Positions 24,087 through 34,142 of a stretch of DNA of 55,666 bases are shown here, piece after piece. The notes below the pieces were generated by a model. The model saw nothing but the letters and a program-made list of their open reading frames with translations, did no database searches and was not told the origin of the DNA. The translations under genes and the position numbers were made by a program. The DNA is from Nocardia exalbida NBRC 100660 (GTDB lineage Bacteria > Actinomycetota > Actinomycetes > Mycobacteriales > Mycobacteriaceae): assembly GCF_000308575.1 (NCBI RefSeq), contig NZ_BAFZ01000160.1:1-55666 (forward strand), given 5' to 3'. Within the stretch, counting starts at the first letter, position 1, and each line of letters begins with the position of its first letter.

Positions 24087-25903
24087 ACGAGGGTCCGTCG
24101 CCGTGTCCACAACCAAAAGCGGCGCAGTAGCTTTCGGTCGAGGTCAGCATTCCAGACCCTGCATCCGAAGGAAATGTACAGGCAACGATCGCAGGCGGCG
24201 TAGGGTCGAAATGTCGAAGTCTGCGAGCACAACGGGTCGTTGTCACAGTGGTCCATAGCATCTGCGGCACGCTCGAGCCATGGCCCAATTCGGCGACGTT
24301 GCACAGTATCGAAGGCTCCGAGGGTGAAATCGGCATATGACACCACATAGATGGCCGAAGTCAACGCGTCGGGGACGATCCACTCGGCAAGGCTGGATTC
24401 GCCGAAACCACTTCGGCCGTCGTCCAGAGCGCGCAGCAGAGCGTGCGAGGCGGAGTGCACCAGACGCCGGATGACTCCAGCGCTGTCGTCTCCGCTGCCA
24501 GGGCCTCCTGCCAGAATTTCGGCGACGGCCAGTTTCGCCTCACGCGGCGTGGCGGGCAGCGTGCCTGCCCACAATCCATGGTGCCGTAGAAATCCGAGTA
24601 TCATCCGCGCGTCGAAAGTGATCAGCAATGCCTCCGTGTCTGCGGGCACGGCGAAGATCGGAGTCTTGTTGCTATATTGACGAGGTGCTGCGTACGTGCG
24701 TAGATGCGCCTGGCCGGGCTCGCGGACTGCTCGGGTATAGCCGTAGCTGGCAGTCACGATCGGAAAGCTCTGTGTGACGGATATGTCTTCGATGCCCAGA
24801 GCTGCTATTGCGTCAGCGACAGCAGACGTGCTGGTGATCGCCGCGGTTCCGGAGGAGCTCGCCGCGACATCGGCGAAGCTGCGACGATCTGTGATGATGT
24901 TGCGGTCGAACAAACCCGCGCGTTCAACCATGGTCCGGGCGCTGGCCATTCTCATGGCTGCACCGCTCACGCCCGCCATTATCGCGGCCGGCCCGACCGT
25001 GGCCGGTGCTTGCAATGCCCGAATAGCGTCAATGGTTTTCTCGTCGACGTAACTCGCCCGAAGCTTGGCTTCGGTCTCGGCCCACTCTTTCGGGGATTGG
25101 CGCGGGCCGGTGTCGGGCTGGTCGAGCTCGGTGAGCGATGCGGCTAGATTCTGCTCATCCCCGAGCCAGGAGGCCAGCGCGGCGACACCGCGGTTACTAC
25201 TGCGTTGGAGGTTGTCGTAGGTCTGGTTCGAAGAGATGTTGAGGATCGTGAGGCCATGGGGATACCAGAGGTGTTGATCGCGTGCCGTGTAGCCCTGACG
25301 GTAGGGCTGCTGGTTTTCGCGAGCGTATTGGCGGCAGTCACATGGAGTGAAGCGGGTGCTCACTGCGTTGCCGCAGGTGCGGCATCGCCACGATGATGCT
25401 CGGAATGACCCGAGATCATCGAGATACATGTTGGCGTCGTTTCTGCAGCTCGAGCAGGACGGGGTGTGAAGAGGTTCCATTGACCCGCAGTTGTGGGCTG
25501 TGAGATAGCGGAGTTGCCGCATTTTCGAGGAGCAGTGCCGACAGCGGAGCTGACCTGTCGCCCCGGTATCGGCGACGAGGCGGTCCTGCCGCCACCATCG
25601 CCGGACACGCCCGCAAGCCGAGTTCGTGCACTCGAAGGTGAGCGGGAAGACATCCCAGACTACTTCCTCGGGCTTGATGAATACGAATTCGTCTCGATTC
25701 GTCCGCGGATTCGGGATACCTATCTGGTCGGGACGCCAACGGCTGATTTCGTCTGTTAATTCGTCCAGCAAAACCATCTGGTTTATTTCACCGCTTACTC
25801 TGCGCCCGTCGATGCGGTGGACACGTGCATAGAAACCGTCGTCGTGAGCAAAGACCGCACCGGGCAGGTAGCGGTACAGAATTTGGGTAGTCGAGCGCTG
25901 CAT
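24083..25903 (-). CDS. drmB: DrmB-like DUF1998 protein
   Basis: 606 residues from ATG 25903, with GAGGAG about ten bases upstream and 14 bases after drmA. The start is placed here because upstream in-frame codons lie inside drmA and are Arg/Pro-rich. Several Cys pairs form zinc sites (CTNSACG, CRHC, CSSC, WRCRTCG, CDC) in about residues 100-220. The C-terminus has the DUF1998 pattern: VHSASHALLRALDDG, SLAEWIVPDALTSAIYVVSY, and CDRCLYISFGC near the end. DrmB pairs with DrmA helicase in DISARM and blocks incoming DNA. The coupled neighbours fit this. Confidence 0.85.
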   Translation of the reverse strand: MQRSTTQILYRYLPGAVFAHDDGFYARVHRIDGRRVSGEINQMVLLDELTDEISRWRPDQIGIPNPRTNRDEFVFIKPEEVVWDVFPLTFECTNSACGRVRRWWRQDRLVADTGATGQLRCRHCSSKMRQLRYLTAHNCGSMEPLHTPSCSSCRNDANMYLDDLGSFRASSWRCRTCGNAVSTRFTPCDCRQYARENQQPYRQGYTARDQHLWYPHGLTILNISSNQTYDNLQRSSNRGVAALASWLGDEQNLAASLTELDQPDTGPRQSPKEWAETEAKLRASYVDEKTIDAIRALQAPATVGPAAIMAGVSGAAMRMASARTMVERAGLFDRNIITDRRSFADVAASSSGTAAITSTSAVADAIAALGIEDISVTQSFPIVTASYGYTRAVREPGQAHLRTYAAPRQYSNKTPIFAVPADTEALLITFDARMILGFLRHHGLWAGTLPATPREAKLAVAEILAGGPGSGDDSAGVIRRLVHSASHALLRALDDGRSGFGESSLAEWIVPDALTSAIYVVSYADFTLGAFDTVQRRRIGPWLERAADAMDHCDNDPLCSQTSTFRPYAACDRCLYISFGCRVWNADLDRKLLRRFWLWTRRRTLV

Positions 25904-25917
25904 CGTCGGGAGTCTCC

Positions 25918-28900
25918 TCAGGCGTACATGCAGGAAATGACCTGTTGGGCTTGGTTGCCGCCGCGGAATTCGGTTGGGGGTTGCACATCGCGGAGGCTGG
26001 TCATGGCGGGTCCGGTGAACAATTCTGTGAGCCAATCGGAATACCACTGCTGGAGACGTGGACGTTCGATCTGGTTCCAGCGGAGCAGGGCGTCGTCTAC
26101 GAGCCGCTGCTCGTCTGCGGACATGACGACATCCGAAACCGGGCAGCGAAACGCTCTTGCGATTCGCTCGTTGAGTTGAGGAAGGAAGTTCGCAGCTCTG
26201 GCGTTCCACCATGCGCTGAACTCTCGGGTTTTGCCGATATTCGCGCTGGTCCCCCAGTTGGGGTCGCGGGTTTCGTCCCACAACAGAGCGCAGATGATTC
26301 CCGGCAGGGTTCGCTCGACGGCGCGGCTCGCGAACCGATTGACCGGAACCGGTTCGACCATACGTTCCAGGGCCGCATGGGTGGTGAGGAAGCTTTGGTA
26401 CATCGACGTCTCGCGACGGTTGTTCCGATCGAAGATATCGATCACGAGCCCCACATGCCTGCGGCCTGCCCTCGCGGTCGCCTGGATGTAGTGAGCATAG
26501 GTAGGTGGCATTCCTGCGAGGATCTCGAAGTTCAGCCGGTCGAGATCTACGCCGTGGGACACGACGGAGGTGCCCACCATGCCGCGAATACGCTCCGCGC
26601 GGCTCAGCGTGGGATCGGATGCTTGGATCTCGGCGATGATCGCGGCGAGCTCGCCCAGTGATGACTCGCCGGTGAGATATTCGGATCGCACCCGGTCCGC
26701 ATCGGAGTTGATGAGACGTTCCGACAGGCGATTGAGGTCGTCAACGATGGCTACACCGTGTGCTTTGGAGTTCACATAGGCCAACGCGAGTTCGTATACG
26801 AACAGCATGGACCGCGCCTCGGTGGCTGTGAGTGCTACTCCCGCGTTGGCCAGCGCGGCGAGTAGGGGAGCGGGGTCGTCGGTGAGGTAATGGATTCGCT
26901 CGATGATGCGGGCGGTCAGATCGCCTGCGAGGTCGACCTTGACTGTGCCACTGCCTGCGGGCAGGACGCCGAGGTAGATACGCCTCACATCGTCTGTTGT
27001 CGTTGTGTAGAAGGATTTGTCCACGGTGCCACCGCCAGTGGGGAACATGCGCGGTCGGCGACCATAGACCTGGGACAGCTGGTCCTCGAATTGTTCGATG
27101 GTCGCGGTGGCGGCGATCACCTTTGACGGCTCGTTCTGTGCGCCCCGGGCCAGTTCCGCGAGCAGCGTGTGGTAGTGCGCGGCGAAAACACCCAGTTCCT
27201 CACGAACAAGGTGCAGTTCATCTTGGACCCACAACGCTGGCGTGGGGTCCTTGAATCCGTTTGGCGCAGTATGCGTCGACGGTGCGGTGGCGCAGTCTTT
27301 GGCGATACAGGTTTTGTGTGTGTACCAGCCGTGCTGCGGGCACATGGCTCGTGGACCTCGGTTGATGGCGGTTAATTCGCCGTTGCGGGCGAAGGCGCAT
27401 ACCTTGTCGATTGTCGACACGATGACCGAGGATTGGTAGCGGGTGGTTTCGTCGTCGCTGGCGTGTATTGCCAGCACATTCCCGCAGGAACGGCATACAT
27501 GTAGCAGTCGCTGATCGGTGATGTCGCAATCCAGACCGACGCTATTGTCGTCTCCACAGGCGGGACAGGCCCCCACGAGCCGTCTCTGGTCACGCTCTGA
27601 CTGAGATTTTTTGGCGAATTCGGACAGGCCCGGCCACCAACCGTGGGCGTCGGGGTATGCCAAGCGGTTCGGGGTGTTGCCCGATCCGACAAAGTAGCCG
27701 AGCGAGAATGGGTCTCCGGGAAGGTGCCGTGCAGCACGTGCGATCTCCGCGTGATGCAGAATCGCGTTGACTCGCGAGAGTTGTTGTACGGACAGCATTC
27801 GCAGCGGAAACAGCAGCCATGCACTCGTGCCGCGCTCCTTGCCACGAAAACGGTCGTAGAAGAGAGCGACCACGATAAGCCCGAGATACGCCTCGGTCTT
27901 TCCACCGCCGGTGGGAAACCAGAGGACATCGACGGCATCGAGCTCGGTACGCAGGCGCGGGTCGGTTGGGTTTTCGCGGCCAGCCAACGCCGTGAGCTCG
28001 GACACAATGAAGACCAATTGGAAGAGACGCCATCGGGCGGTCGAGCCGCGCGACGCTGCAAAAGCAGTGTTGGCAAGTTCGAAGGCGCGGGCAAGGTGTG
28101 GATCGGTCCGCAGCAGATCCAATCCGAGCTCGAAACGCTCAACCTCGGCCTCGAACTGATCTTTGAGCGCTTGGATCTGACGCCGCTCGTCGGCGTTCCG
28201 AGCTGCGCTGAAGTCCCAGCCACGGTAGAAGTCTCGCATTTCCGCGCTGAGCGAACCTAATACGGAAGTCCAGTTGTCGATGAGGTTCCCGAAGGAGATG
28301 TCGGTCAACTCGGTGGAATCGGTTTGATGCTGGGTGTGGATCGGGAGGGTGTCTGCAATCACTACATTCGACTTGTCTCCTCGTCGAGCGACGCAGCCGC
28401 GGCCCCGGCCGAAAACTGTTGCGCGGGTCGCATAGCGGCAGTCATTGTTGGCGAACCCGAGTTGACGGGTCAGCAGCTCAGGCGTGTGGACGGTGACCGA
28501 GAGTGTGGTGTCGTACAGGGCCGGGTCCTGCAGGCCGCGTGCCTCGATCACCAACGAGTTGGTGATCGACACCGAGACGGCGGTGTCCCCATCGACTGTC
28601 GGCAGTGTGGAGACGGTCAAACGGGGGATCGGAGCGATCGGCGTCCATCGCGGATCGCGGCGCGAGTCGATCGCCTGACGAAATGCAGCCTCCGTGCTGG
28701 AGACCGCGGCCAGCGGCAGTGTCTGGTTGTTTGTCAACTTCCAAAGCGCGGCAGCCTTGGTGTAATGGTCGTTTACCGCGGCCTGCGCGTCGGCTGCCAA
28801 CGGACATCCCCCAGCCAGCTCATCGCTGATGCGCGTGTACTCGTCCCCGGTGACCGGGATGGACATGGATACGCTGAGGCGTCGTTGGTCGCGGTACCAG

Positions 28901-29373
28901 GTCGGGTTGAGCGCGACCGTCGGACGGCGACGGGACGTACTCGCGGTGGAAGTCGTCCGCCGTGCGGCCTCTTCCGACACCTCGATGAAGGCAGGCAAGA
29001 GTTGCTGATAGATGGCATAGCCGACGTCGACGGTGAGATCGACGGTGGCCGGAGCGCCTTTCACCACGAAATCCAGACCGATCACACCGCGATTCTCGAC
29101 CGAAGGTGCGGTGGCAGCAGATGCGGCGCCATCGACCCCGCCGGGGTTGGGCGCCGTCGGTGGCGCGATCGTGGCGCCGAGTACGCCGATGCGGACTTTG
29201 CGCTCAGGAGACCAGGGGAAGGGGTGCTCGCCACCGGACCGGTCGGTCAGCGCATCCACCAGTTCCGCGAGGATGTGATGGACGAGGATTTCCTCAGCCC
29301 GATTCTCCCGGCTTTGCTCGATACCGACGGGCGGGATCAGGCTACTGGCGTCATGCGAAGTGACTACAGTCAT
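25918..29373 (-). CDS. drmA: DrmA-like superfamily 2 helicase
   Basis: 1,151 residues from ATG 29373, with GAGGAC just upstream; earlier in-frame codons to 29484 are rejected. Helicase motifs: Walker A FPTGGGKTEAYLGL (about 484-497), Walker B with DELHL (about 714), ATATIEQF (motif III, about 751), SHGVDLDRLN (about 936) and motif VI QATARAGRR (about 965). A zinc site (CPACGDD...CRSCG) lies between the first two. The FPTGGGKTEAYLGL form of Walker A and the DUF1998 gene next door are typical of DrmA, the DNA-translocating core of DISARM. A 147-base gap separates it from the gene at 29521. Confidence 0.87.
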   Translation of the reverse strand: MTVVTSHDASSLIPPVGIEQSRENRAEEILVHHILAELVDALTDRSGGEHPFPWSPERKVRIGVLGATIAPPTAPNPGGVDGAASAATAPSVENRGVIGLDFVVKGAPATVDLTVDVGYAIYQQLLPAFIEVSEEAARRTTSTASTSRRRPTVALNPTWYRDQRRLSVSMSIPVTGDEYTRISDELAGGCPLAADAQAAVNDHYTKAAALWKLTNNQTLPLAAVSSTEAAFRQAIDSRRDPRWTPIAPIPRLTVSTLPTVDGDTAVSVSITNSLVIEARGLQDPALYDTTLSVTVHTPELLTRQLGFANNDCRYATRATVFGRGRGCVARRGDKSNVVIADTLPIHTQHQTDSTELTDISFGNLIDNWTSVLGSLSAEMRDFYRGWDFSAARNADERRQIQALKDQFEAEVERFELGLDLLRTDPHLARAFELANTAFAASRGSTARWRLFQLVFIVSELTALAGRENPTDPRLRTELDAVDVLWFPTGGGKTEAYLGLIVVALFYDRFRGKERGTSAWLLFPLRMLSVQQLSRVNAILHHAEIARAARHLPGDPFSLGYFVGSGNTPNRLAYPDAHGWWPGLSEFAKKSQSERDQRRLVGACPACGDDNSVGLDCDITDQRLLHVCRSCGNVLAIHASDDETTRYQSSVIVSTIDKVCAFARNGELTAINRGPRAMCPQHGWYTHKTCIAKDCATAPSTHTAPNGFKDPTPALWVQDELHLVREELGVFAAHYHTLLAELARGAQNEPSKVIAATATIEQFEDQLSQVYGRRPRMFPTGGGTVDKSFYTTTTDDVRRIYLGVLPAGSGTVKVDLAGDLTARIIERIHYLTDDPAPLLAALANAGVALTATEARSMLFVYELALAYVNSKAHGVAIVDDLNRLSERLINSDADRVRSEYLTGESSLGELAAIIAEIQASDPTLSRAERIRGMVGTSVVSHGVDLDRLNFEILAGMPPTYAHYIQATARAGRRHVGLVIDIFDRNNRRETSMYQSFLTTHAALERMVEPVPVNRFASRAVERTLPGIICALLWDETRDPNWGTSANIGKTREFSAWWNARAANFLPQLNERIARAFRCPVSDVVMSADEQRLVDDALLRWNQIERPRLQQWYSDWLTELFTGPAMTSLRDVQPPTEFRGGNQAQQVISCMYA

Positions 29374-29520
29374 GTCGTCCTCGAATAGTCGTGGAGTGAG
29401 CTGGAGCCGATGTCTCTGGCAGGCGAATTCACACCAAGGATTTGGGAAGTGATGTCTTCGGTTGCGCGACAGCATGTTCGGCACAGAGCCTACGCTCTAC
29501 CGCTGACATCGAGTGCTGGT

Positions 29521-31893
29521 TCAAACGATCCGACCCGCGAGGTCGACAGGAACATCGGTGGGCTGACCCACACTGGTCACCGTTGCTGCGAGGAATTCGT
29601 CCAGGAGTTCGTCTGCGCTCTCGCCGACGAGGCGGCGAAGCTGTCCGACAGCGTCGTCGGCGCGTTCGGAGACAAGTGCTTTCACGAAGTGACCGAGCGA
29701 GCGATGCAAGGTGCGGAGCCGCTCAGCGACAGTGCGCAGCAGCCGCAGGTCGGGTGCCGTCTGATGTGCGGCTCTGAAGACTGCGGCGATGTCCTCGGGT
29801 ACCCGAGGGGCGATGGTTCGGCCACTGGCCCACATGCTCAGCTCACCCGGAGCCCGCGCGCCTGCGCGACGAACCGCCGCTATCGCCACCTGCTGTGTGT
29901 CATACGCCTCGAGCACCGAGCGGGCGGCCCGACGGAACTGCCCGAGTATCGCGTCGAGCGAAGCGACATCATCGTTGTCATGGCTGAGGGCTACGAGGCG
30001 GGCATGCACGGAATCCGTGCCGTCACCGGCCGGAACGATGATCGCGTCACCGGGGTGGACATGACGCAGGGGCAGATAGCGCTTGTCGTCGGCCACCACG
30101 AGTACAGGTGTGGCGAGGTCGCCGTCCTGGTCTATCTCATTCGGCACCCACCAAATTCGTCCGTCTTCGAGGTGAATCGGTACGCAGCTTTCGGTTTCGT
30201 CGGAGCTACGCCAGTCGCCGAGCGTCGCGCTGAGCATTGATGATTCCATGGCATCGCCTGCGCGATCGAGCACATCGAGGAGCGAAAGCTCAGGTATACG
30301 CAGTTCGGATGGTACTGGCGGCGTGCTGTGGATCTCATCGGCGGATAGTGGGCCGGCGACAGCAGTCGGCTCGGATGCACCGAACGCCTGAAATGTAGTG
30401 CGCCGCCACGCATCGGTCGTGGCGTGCCAACCATGCAGCCTGCGCCGCAGAGCAGCGTCTTCGGCTTCGTAAGCGAGCAGCCAGGTCGCGCGCGCTTCAC
30501 CACTGAACAGCAGGGCGAAATGCCGCGGTGGGGGATTGCCGGTAAGGATCTGGATGTCAACGTGCCCCGGCGGGTAGCGCTTGGCGAAGGTGTCGACCTC
30601 GACCCTTGTACCGATACGTGTCCACAGTGCGATCTGCACGTCGGTCCGATTCGCTCCGTTGAGCGATTGTCTCGTAGCGACGGCTGCTGCCTTGCTGTGG
30701 CAGCGGATCACGATCCGCCCGCAGCTGCCGCGCTCCGCGCGTGCCAGCAGCTCCCAGAGGAGGCTGAGCTTCGGATTGGTTTCATCGAGATGCCGCCACA
30801 GCGTTTCCACGGCGATCTTGAGTTCACCCCATCGAGCGACGCTCCAGGCATACCATGGGCCGGTGCCCGTGAAGGTCATGCTTCTGAGAGCACGTCGGAG
30901 GGCGTCGGGGCCTTCGCCAGGCCGGTCCGCGAAGGCGCACGCTCTGCGATAGTCGTTCACCGCCGCAGCCAGGCGGGTTCCTGAATTGAGCAGCTTGGTC
31001 GAGTAGTCGAGCGCTCGTGGCATGAGCCCGTCGGGCCGCGTCGCCAGACAGACGAACGAGCGAGCAATCGCAGCATTGATCTCGTTGCCGCCGGCACGGT
31101 ATATCGTGAGTGGGGGCTGCTTCTCATGCCACAGCATCCACATGCTTGAGAGTGAACTCGGCGACGGCTCTTGCCGGTTGAGTTCGTAGACGAGTGCACT
31201 CACCTCCGCATCGGTCACGGGGAGGACAAGAGGCGTGGAATCGGTTGCGGTCACGATTTTTATGAGGGATTCGTCGCCGATGTCGCCGACGACAACCGTC
31301 GAAACAGCCGAATGCTTCGACGCCCAAGCGAGCACTCGCGCACGGCTATCCGGGTTGGTGATCGAGGTTGCGTCCAGGACAACAAGTGGCGGGTTGCATT
31401 GCGGCAGAGTGGGGTCGCCGACTCGAGTGTTGAAGTAGACGAGAGAACTATCGCAGGAACGGGGCGTGGCGCCAACCGCCGGAACGAGCTCTCCTCCGCG
31501 GGAAAGTCGTTGTGCCGATAGCGGGTTGCCTCGGTCGAGGGCCATACTGCGATAGTTGCGCATACGGAGCTGCCGGAGCTGCTCGGTCAAGTCCACGTCG
31601 AGTGCGGCAAGCACGACGGGTCCGGCGACCAACGGTACTTGCAGTCGCAGCAGGTGCACACAGATCGCGAGCGTGAGCGCGATCCTATGGTTGGCACGCG
31701 GCAGCTGAACGACTGCCGCACTTCGGGGCATCCGGTCGATAACGTGGTGGCTGAACGCGACCAGCAGTTGGTCGACCGCGGACACAGGTACGGAAATCTC
31801 GCCATCGACAAACGTGCTGAAAGCAAGGCCATCCAATCCCGTATCCGCGGTTCCCGGGAGCAACACGCTGATGAGGGATACCTCCTCGGTCAC
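29521..31893 (-). CDS. DrmE-like protein (by position), function unknown
   Basis: 790 residues from the start at 31893, which overlaps the stop of the nuclease gene. The protein is soluble with alternating alpha/beta segments (VVVLDATSITNPD, STVVVGDIGDES), reminiscent of a Rossmann-like or degenerate helicase-like core without Walker motifs, and a helical C-terminus (about 640-780). I see no catalytic motif. In class 2 DISARM an unassigned protein of about this size, DrmE, directly precedes drmA-drmB-drmC-methylase. The identical position here suggests equivalence, but this needs profile comparison. Confidence 0.6.
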   Translation of the reverse strand: MTEEVSLISVLLPGTADTGLDGLAFSTFVDGEISVPVSAVDQLLVAFSHHVIDRMPRSAAVVQLPRANHRIALTLAICVHLLRLQVPLVAGPVVLAALDVDLTEQLRQLRMRNYRSMALDRGNPLSAQRLSRGGELVPAVGATPRSCDSSLVYFNTRVGDPTLPQCNPPLVVLDATSITNPDSRARVLAWASKHSAVSTVVVGDIGDESLIKIVTATDSTPLVLPVTDAEVSALVYELNRQEPSPSSLSSMWMLWHEKQPPLTIYRAGGNEINAAIARSFVCLATRPDGLMPRALDYSTKLLNSGTRLAAAVNDYRRACAFADRPGEGPDALRRALRSMTFTGTGPWYAWSVARWGELKIAVETLWRHLDETNPKLSLLWELLARAERGSCGRIVIRCHSKAAAVATRQSLNGANRTDVQIALWTRIGTRVEVDTFAKRYPPGHVDIQILTGNPPPRHFALLFSGEARATWLLAYEAEDAALRRRLHGWHATTDAWRRTTFQAFGASEPTAVAGPLSADEIHSTPPVPSELRIPELSLLDVLDRAGDAMESSMLSATLGDWRSSDETESCVPIHLEDGRIWWVPNEIDQDGDLATPVLVVADDKRYLPLRHVHPGDAIIVPAGDGTDSVHARLVALSHDNDDVASLDAILGQFRRAARSVLEAYDTQQVAIAAVRRAGARAPGELSMWASGRTIAPRVPEDIAAVFRAAHQTAPDLRLLRTVAERLRTLHRSLGHFVKALVSERADDAVGQLRRLVGESADELLDEFLAATVTSVGQPTDVPVDLAGRIV

Positions 31894-34142
31894 TTGAGTG
31901 CCTTCCGATTGCGAGAGAAGCTGTCGAGCTCCCAGTGCCGGGTGGGGGCGACGCGGAACCTGCGGCGGGTCAGATTGTCCGCGAAATCCCTTTGTGCGGA
32001 GGCAAGCCCGTGCACCAACATCACTTCGTGCGCGCCGACCTCGGCGATGATGGAGGACAGGCCCTTTCGGTCGGCGTGCGCCGACAGACCGAACTTCGCG
32101 ACTCGAGCGTTGACCGTGAGCTCCTCACGGTCGAGTACGAACGTCGCCTTCCTGGTGGTTTTCGCCAGCTCGAGCAGCTCGAACCCCGGGGAGTCCTCGT
32201 CCTGATAGCCGGCGAGCAGCAGCGCGGCGTTCGGGTCCGGCAGGATCGAGCGTGCCCAGGTCACCGCCGGACCGGCTGTCAACATCCCTGACGTGGTGAC
32301 TACAACTCCGCGCTGGAACGTGCGCATCAGCTGATTCCGTTGCCCTGGCTGCACCGCCGACACCTGCTCGCCATAAATCTTGAGCGGCCGAGGGGTTCCG
32401 GCGGTCTGCTCCTCGTGGATCTTCGCGATATCCTTGGCCATCCCATCGATGAGAACCGGCACATTCGGCAATCGATCGCGTAGCGTCAACGCGACTTCCT
32501 GCGCCCTCCCGAGGGCGAAAGCCGGCACGAGCACCCGCCCGCCGTTCGCCGGATCACCGACGGTCTCGGCCACCATCCGGACGAACTTCTCGACTTCGGC
32601 TTCGCGGTTTGAAATGCGAGGCCCACAGTACGTCGATTCGATGACCAGTAGATCCGACCCGCGCGCCACATCCGGCACCACCAGACCGGGAACACTCAAC
32701 TGGGCCAGGTCGGACACATCTCCGGTAACAGTGACCCGGTTCGGGCCTGCCGATACCACCACACCGGCCGCGCCGAGGATGTGACCAGCCGGAAACAGAG
32801 TGACCGTGACACCGGCGGCGATCTCGACGGTCCGGCCGCACCGCACCTCCTTGATGCGGCGCTGCGCAGCATGGACCTGCACGGTTCCGTACGGCGGCTC
32901 CGCCAGCGGTTCATCATCCCGGACATGTTGCCCACGCGCTCGGTCGAACACCCGCACCGAATCGTTCCACATCGTCGGCAGGATCGCCGCGGTCTCGGGT
33001 GTACAGATCACCGGCACAGTGGGGTATTTCGCGGTCAGCGCGGGAACATACCCGGCGTGGTCGTTGTGCGCGTGCGTGATCACGATCGCGGCGATCGGCC
33101 CGGCCAACGCCACATCGATATCTTCTGGTCCAGCTTGGTCGATCCGCTTGTTGGCACGCATCCCGGCGTCGATGAGAATCCGGATGCCGCCGACGCTCAC
33201 CAGCATGCAGGAGCCGCCGATATCGGTGCCGCCGCCCAATGGGGTCAGGGCGATTTCACGCGGCTCGCCAACCCACACCGATTCCACTGGTGCGGGTGGC
33301 TCGAGCAGGGCATTGAGTATCGACAACAGTACGTCCGGCGCCACATCGGCCCGGGCTAGCGCCGCCGCGAGCTTCGGGTCGGCCACCGACACCGGCGCCG
33401 ATGGCCGGGCAGCGAGGGCAGTCGCGACAGCTTCACGCTCGCGCGGGTCCATATCGATGTCCTCGATTATCGGGTGATCGACCGATTCGGGGAGAATCGC
33501 AGTCTTCAACACCGCAGCCGCAGCTGACACATCCGTGACCCATTCCGCCGCCCGTGCACGCTCGGCGGCCAGCTCGGCTCGCAGTGCCTCGATGACGGCC
33601 AACGAGTCGTCCCGGTCCTCCTCGGCGGTTGTGAGGTCACGACGCAACCGATCGGCCTCCGCATTGGCATAGTCGCGTTGTATCCTCGCCCGGTCGCGGG
33701 CTGCACGCGTCTCGGTGAGGCGTCGTTCGAGCCGTTCCAGCCGACGCATCGCGGCCGGGGGGACCGTGCCGCGAGCATCCGTGACCTCCGACTGTGCCTC
33801 GCCGTCGCCCCCGGTCTTTGCGGAAGACTTGGCCCGTCCACGGGCCGCCCGGATCGTGCGCGGGTCACACAGCTTCTTCGCCGCGGCGGCACTGACCGCG
33901 GCATCGTCAGCCAACAGCGCCACCACCAGTGAATGCGTCTCGGTCAACTCGTCTCGGTAGTTCTGCCCGAGTTCGGCTCGCAAGGCGCGTACCCGCGCCA
34001 CGAGTTGGAGCAGTCCGGCCTTATTCGCCCGCGCGAATGCGTGCGGGTCGATCGTCTGTTCCGCATATGCCTGTGACTTCAGGGCAGCTCGGGCAGCGTC
34101 GAGGAGTATCGCATCGAGCAGTTGCGGCGCGGTCCGGCTCAT
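31890..34142 (-). CDS. Beta-CASP metallo-beta-lactamase nuclease with coiled-coil extension
   Basis: 750 residues from ATG 34142, overlapping the ATPase stop (ATGA). Residues 1-280 are helical with a long coiled coil (RLERLERRLTETRAARDRAR..., AEEDRDDSLAVIEALRAELA). The catalytic part begins near 295: PLGGGTDIGGSCML, then the metal site THAHNDHAG (about 354), GHILGAAG, TGDVSDL, and beta-CASP motifs (ESTYCGPR; VLVPAFALGRAQE; FGLSAHADRKGL near 684). This is the CPSF73/RNase J group of RNA or DNA nucleases. All metal-ligand positions look intact. Its place inside a DISARM operon is unusual. A fragment of a related gene is at 1849. Confidence 0.88.
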   Translation of the reverse strand: MSRTAPQLLDAILLDAARAALKSQAYAEQTIDPHAFARANKAGLLQLVARVRALRAELGQNYRDELTETHSLVVALLADDAAVSAAAAKKLCDPRTIRAARGRAKSSAKTGGDGEAQSEVTDARGTVPPAAMRRLERLERRLTETRAARDRARIQRDYANAEADRLRRDLTTAEEDRDDSLAVIEALRAELAAERARAAEWVTDVSAAAAVLKTAILPESVDHPIIEDIDMDPREREAVATALAARPSAPVSVADPKLAAALARADVAPDVLLSILNALLEPPAPVESVWVGEPREIALTPLGGGTDIGGSCMLVSVGGIRILIDAGMRANKRIDQAGPEDIDVALAGPIAAIVITHAHNDHAGYVPALTAKYPTVPVICTPETAAILPTMWNDSVRVFDRARGQHVRDDEPLAEPPYGTVQVHAAQRRIKEVRCGRTVEIAAGVTVTLFPAGHILGAAGVVVSAGPNRVTVTGDVSDLAQLSVPGLVVPDVARGSDLLVIESTYCGPRISNREAEVEKFVRMVAETVGDPANGGRVLVPAFALGRAQEVALTLRDRLPNVPVLIDGMAKDIAKIHEEQTAGTPRPLKIYGEQVSAVQPGQRNQLMRTFQRGVVVTTSGMLTAGPAVTWARSILPDPNAALLLAGYQDEDSPGFELLELAKTTRKATFVLDREELTVNARVAKFGLSAHADRKGLSSIIAEVGAHEVMLVHGLASAQRDFADNLTRRRFRVAPTRHWELDSFSRNRKALK

